Positions 62,466-64,000 of a stretch of DNA of 64,000 nucleotides are shown here, piece after piece. The stretch is from Caprimulgus europaeus (taxonomy: Eukaryota > Chordata > Aves > Caprimulgiformes > Caprimulgidae): NCBI GenBank assembly GCA_907165065.1, contig OU015538.1, positions 18,553,165 through 18,617,164 on the forward strand. Direction: 5' to 3'. Position 1 is the stretch's first letter, and every line of letters begins with the position of its first letter. The notes under the pieces are model-generated. The model did no database searches. It saw only the letters and a program-made list of their open reading frames with translations, and had not been told where the DNA came from. The position numbers and the translations under genes are program-made.

Positions 62466-63835
62466 TCTGTAAACATCTAAAGACAGTAACCCACATATAT
62501 ACGTAGGTCACTTTGGCTTTGGGTTCATTTTTGGGGTTACAGTGAATTTAGGGACATGGATCCCTCACAGCACAGGGTTAGAGCAGCATTGCTGGTCTCA
62601 ATGCTGTCCATGGGTCTGGGCCTAATGACGGTTGGAGTTTTTGTCTTCTAACCTAAGGACTGTAGTTGTTTGATTCTTGAGCAAGGAAAAGGCACCTGAT
62701 ATTTATCAAAAGGAATATATAGAAGCATTTATAATTTTCTGTGAATCTTAAAATTAAACATATATATCGTTATGTCCTTGTGGAGGAGAGATCTCCCATG
62801 ATACAAGAGAGAGATAATTTAATGTCAGCAAGCCCAGCCACCCACCCCCCAATTTCTGAAAATTCTTTAATCTCCCAGTGAAGAAAATAGCAAAATAAAC
62901 CCCAGATAAACTAGTATAATGGGGTTTTTTGTTGTTGTTGGTAAAATGATCTATCTTCAGGAAACACAAAAATGTATCCATGCATTGTCAAGTGAAAGTT
63001 ATTTATTGTATTCAGAGTTGTATCTAATGGAGCATGAGAGAAGTTTGCTTCCACTTGTATATGTAAAAAATAAATAATAGAAATAAACATTAGAAGAAAT
63101 AGAAGTAAACAACCAATGTTGAAAAGAGCATGAACTTTGATAACAGCGTGTGAGCTCTGTCAGTCCCTCAACTGGATAGCATCATCCTGTTAGTGGATTT
63201 GGGTTTCAAGCATATGTTATAGCTATAGTACTGGAAATAAAAGCCAGGGAAGTTTCACTCCCATTTATTTTAATCTTCTTTGTAAAGGGATTTATACTAA
63301 TGGAACACAATTACATTAGCCAACAAGATTTTAGAAGAGAACTGATATATAAATCCTTTCTATATCATTTGTAGCTGTCTAACTAATTAGCAATAATAAA
63401 TAATTCCCTCTGGATTAATTGCTTAGATAGCATTCAGAATGTAAATCTTTTCACATAACATTTGTATTATTCAGACTGAAAAACCTACTTTGATTTTAGC
63501 CTGGCTGACTTTGCACCTAGGTCGCTGAACTAAAACATTATAAATCACCCATTCCTATCCAACATTTACTTACTCCAGTCATATGTCATCTATACAAAGC
63601 TTTTCATATTATTTTGACTTAAATTTTATTTTAATCCTAATCATCCTAGGAGGCATTTTTAAAAATAAAAATATTGCTTTCAAACAGATAAATGTAATTT
63701 GGTTTTGACACTGTAGTGTCACAGATCTTCAATGCTCTAAGAAGTTACACTAAGGAAACTTAGGTGTATGTGTGATGTTTCTAGGTATACACTTTATGGC
63801 TGGCTCTTAACTCTCTATTTGCTTCAAATTGGGTT
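62466..63835. other. AT-rich non-coding DNA
   Basis: No gene recognised. Contains GGTTTTTTGTTGTTGTTGG near 62,922 (minor simple repeat). Confidence 0.65.
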
Positions 63836-64000
63836 GTTTAAATTAGCTTTCATTAAATGCGAGTCTTCATGTACATAACACAAAGCCCTTATGAAGAATA
63901 ATGCATTATTTATGCAGCTGTAAAGGAGTTTTGGAAGATTACATAGGTGATACCCTATCATTATTTGGAAGACAAAGGAACTAAACTGCAGTCCATGTGT
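63836..64000. promoter_or_regulatory. Small candidate regulatory element
   Basis: AAATTAGCTTTCATTAAATGCG, then the 14-bp perfect palindrome AATAATGCATTATT at 63,897-63,910, followed directly by TATGCAGCTG with an E-box. Homeodomain-type cores on both sides. The element may continue past the window edge. Confidence 0.25.

Noticed and set aside
1..64000. Bacterial-style operons, CRISPR arrays, insertion sequences, riboswitches
   Set aside because: The CR1 element, AT-rich gene-poor texture and absence of long frames show an animal genome; no regularly spaced repeats occur.
1..64000. tRNA, rRNA, snRNA or well-known microRNA genes
   Set aside because: Reading for cloverleaf box A/B words, U6-type starts and common mature microRNA seeds (let-7, miR-1, miR-9, miR-137) found none. 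A covariance-model search would be decisive and could still find one.
1..64000. Endogenous viral genes
   Set aside because: No frame resembles polymerase, capsid or envelope families, and the only LTR-like blocks lack internal coding sequence.

Overview
The window looks like 64 kb of intergenic (or very long intronic) nuclear DNA from a bird. It is AT-rich by eye. I found no reading frame on either strand that I can support as a protein-coding gene: open frames run about 60-140 codons between stops, match no family I recognise, and are what chance gives in AT-rich DNA. The best taxonomic clue is an old, 5'-truncated CR1 LINE at about 28,775-29,320 (minus strand), the main LINE of birds and other sauropsids. 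A short CR1 scrap lies near 35.9 kb, and octamers like the CR1 3' tail lie near 30.0 and 33.5 kb. A GC-rich block at 1,574-2,055 resembles a family I remember from songbird genomes, so a passerine is a guess. Very low transposon density also fits a bird.

Layout. 1-1.57 kb: AT-rich single-copy DNA. 1.57-2.27 kb: GC-rich LTR-like block with an AATAAA hexamer, then a strong splice-donor-like site and an exon-like segment. 2.3-28.8 kb: mostly featureless AT-rich DNA with a few slightly GC-richer unclassified patches (3.6, 7.0, 13.5, 22.6, 26.4, 26.8-27.6 kb), short tandem duplications, simple repeats and a few palindromes. 28.8-29.3 kb: the CR1. 29.3-44.4 kb: more AT-rich DNA, with a possible regulatory block near 33 kb, CR1 scraps, a palindromic E-box at 40.1 kb and a TA/TG microsatellite at 43.9 kb.

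44.5-64 kb differs in texture. It holds repeated 100-500 bp blocks of balanced composition, with CpGs kept in AT-rich surroundings and dense homeodomain, POU-octamer, FOX, E-box, RUNX or AP-1-like words (44.5, 46.8, 48.7, 49.9, 50.5, 53.2, 53.9, 59.1, 60.1, 60.9, 61.4, 62.0-62.5 and 63.9 kb). This is how conserved non-coding elements in deserts around developmental regulators often look. Calling them conserved is inference, because I cannot align them.

No gene network can be described. The reading offered is a gene-desert segment with candidate cis-regulatory elements concentrated in the right third, fossil retroelements and simple repeats. I see no tRNA, rRNA or known microRNA, no CRISPR array, no integrated virus with recognisable genes, and no undescribed coding system.
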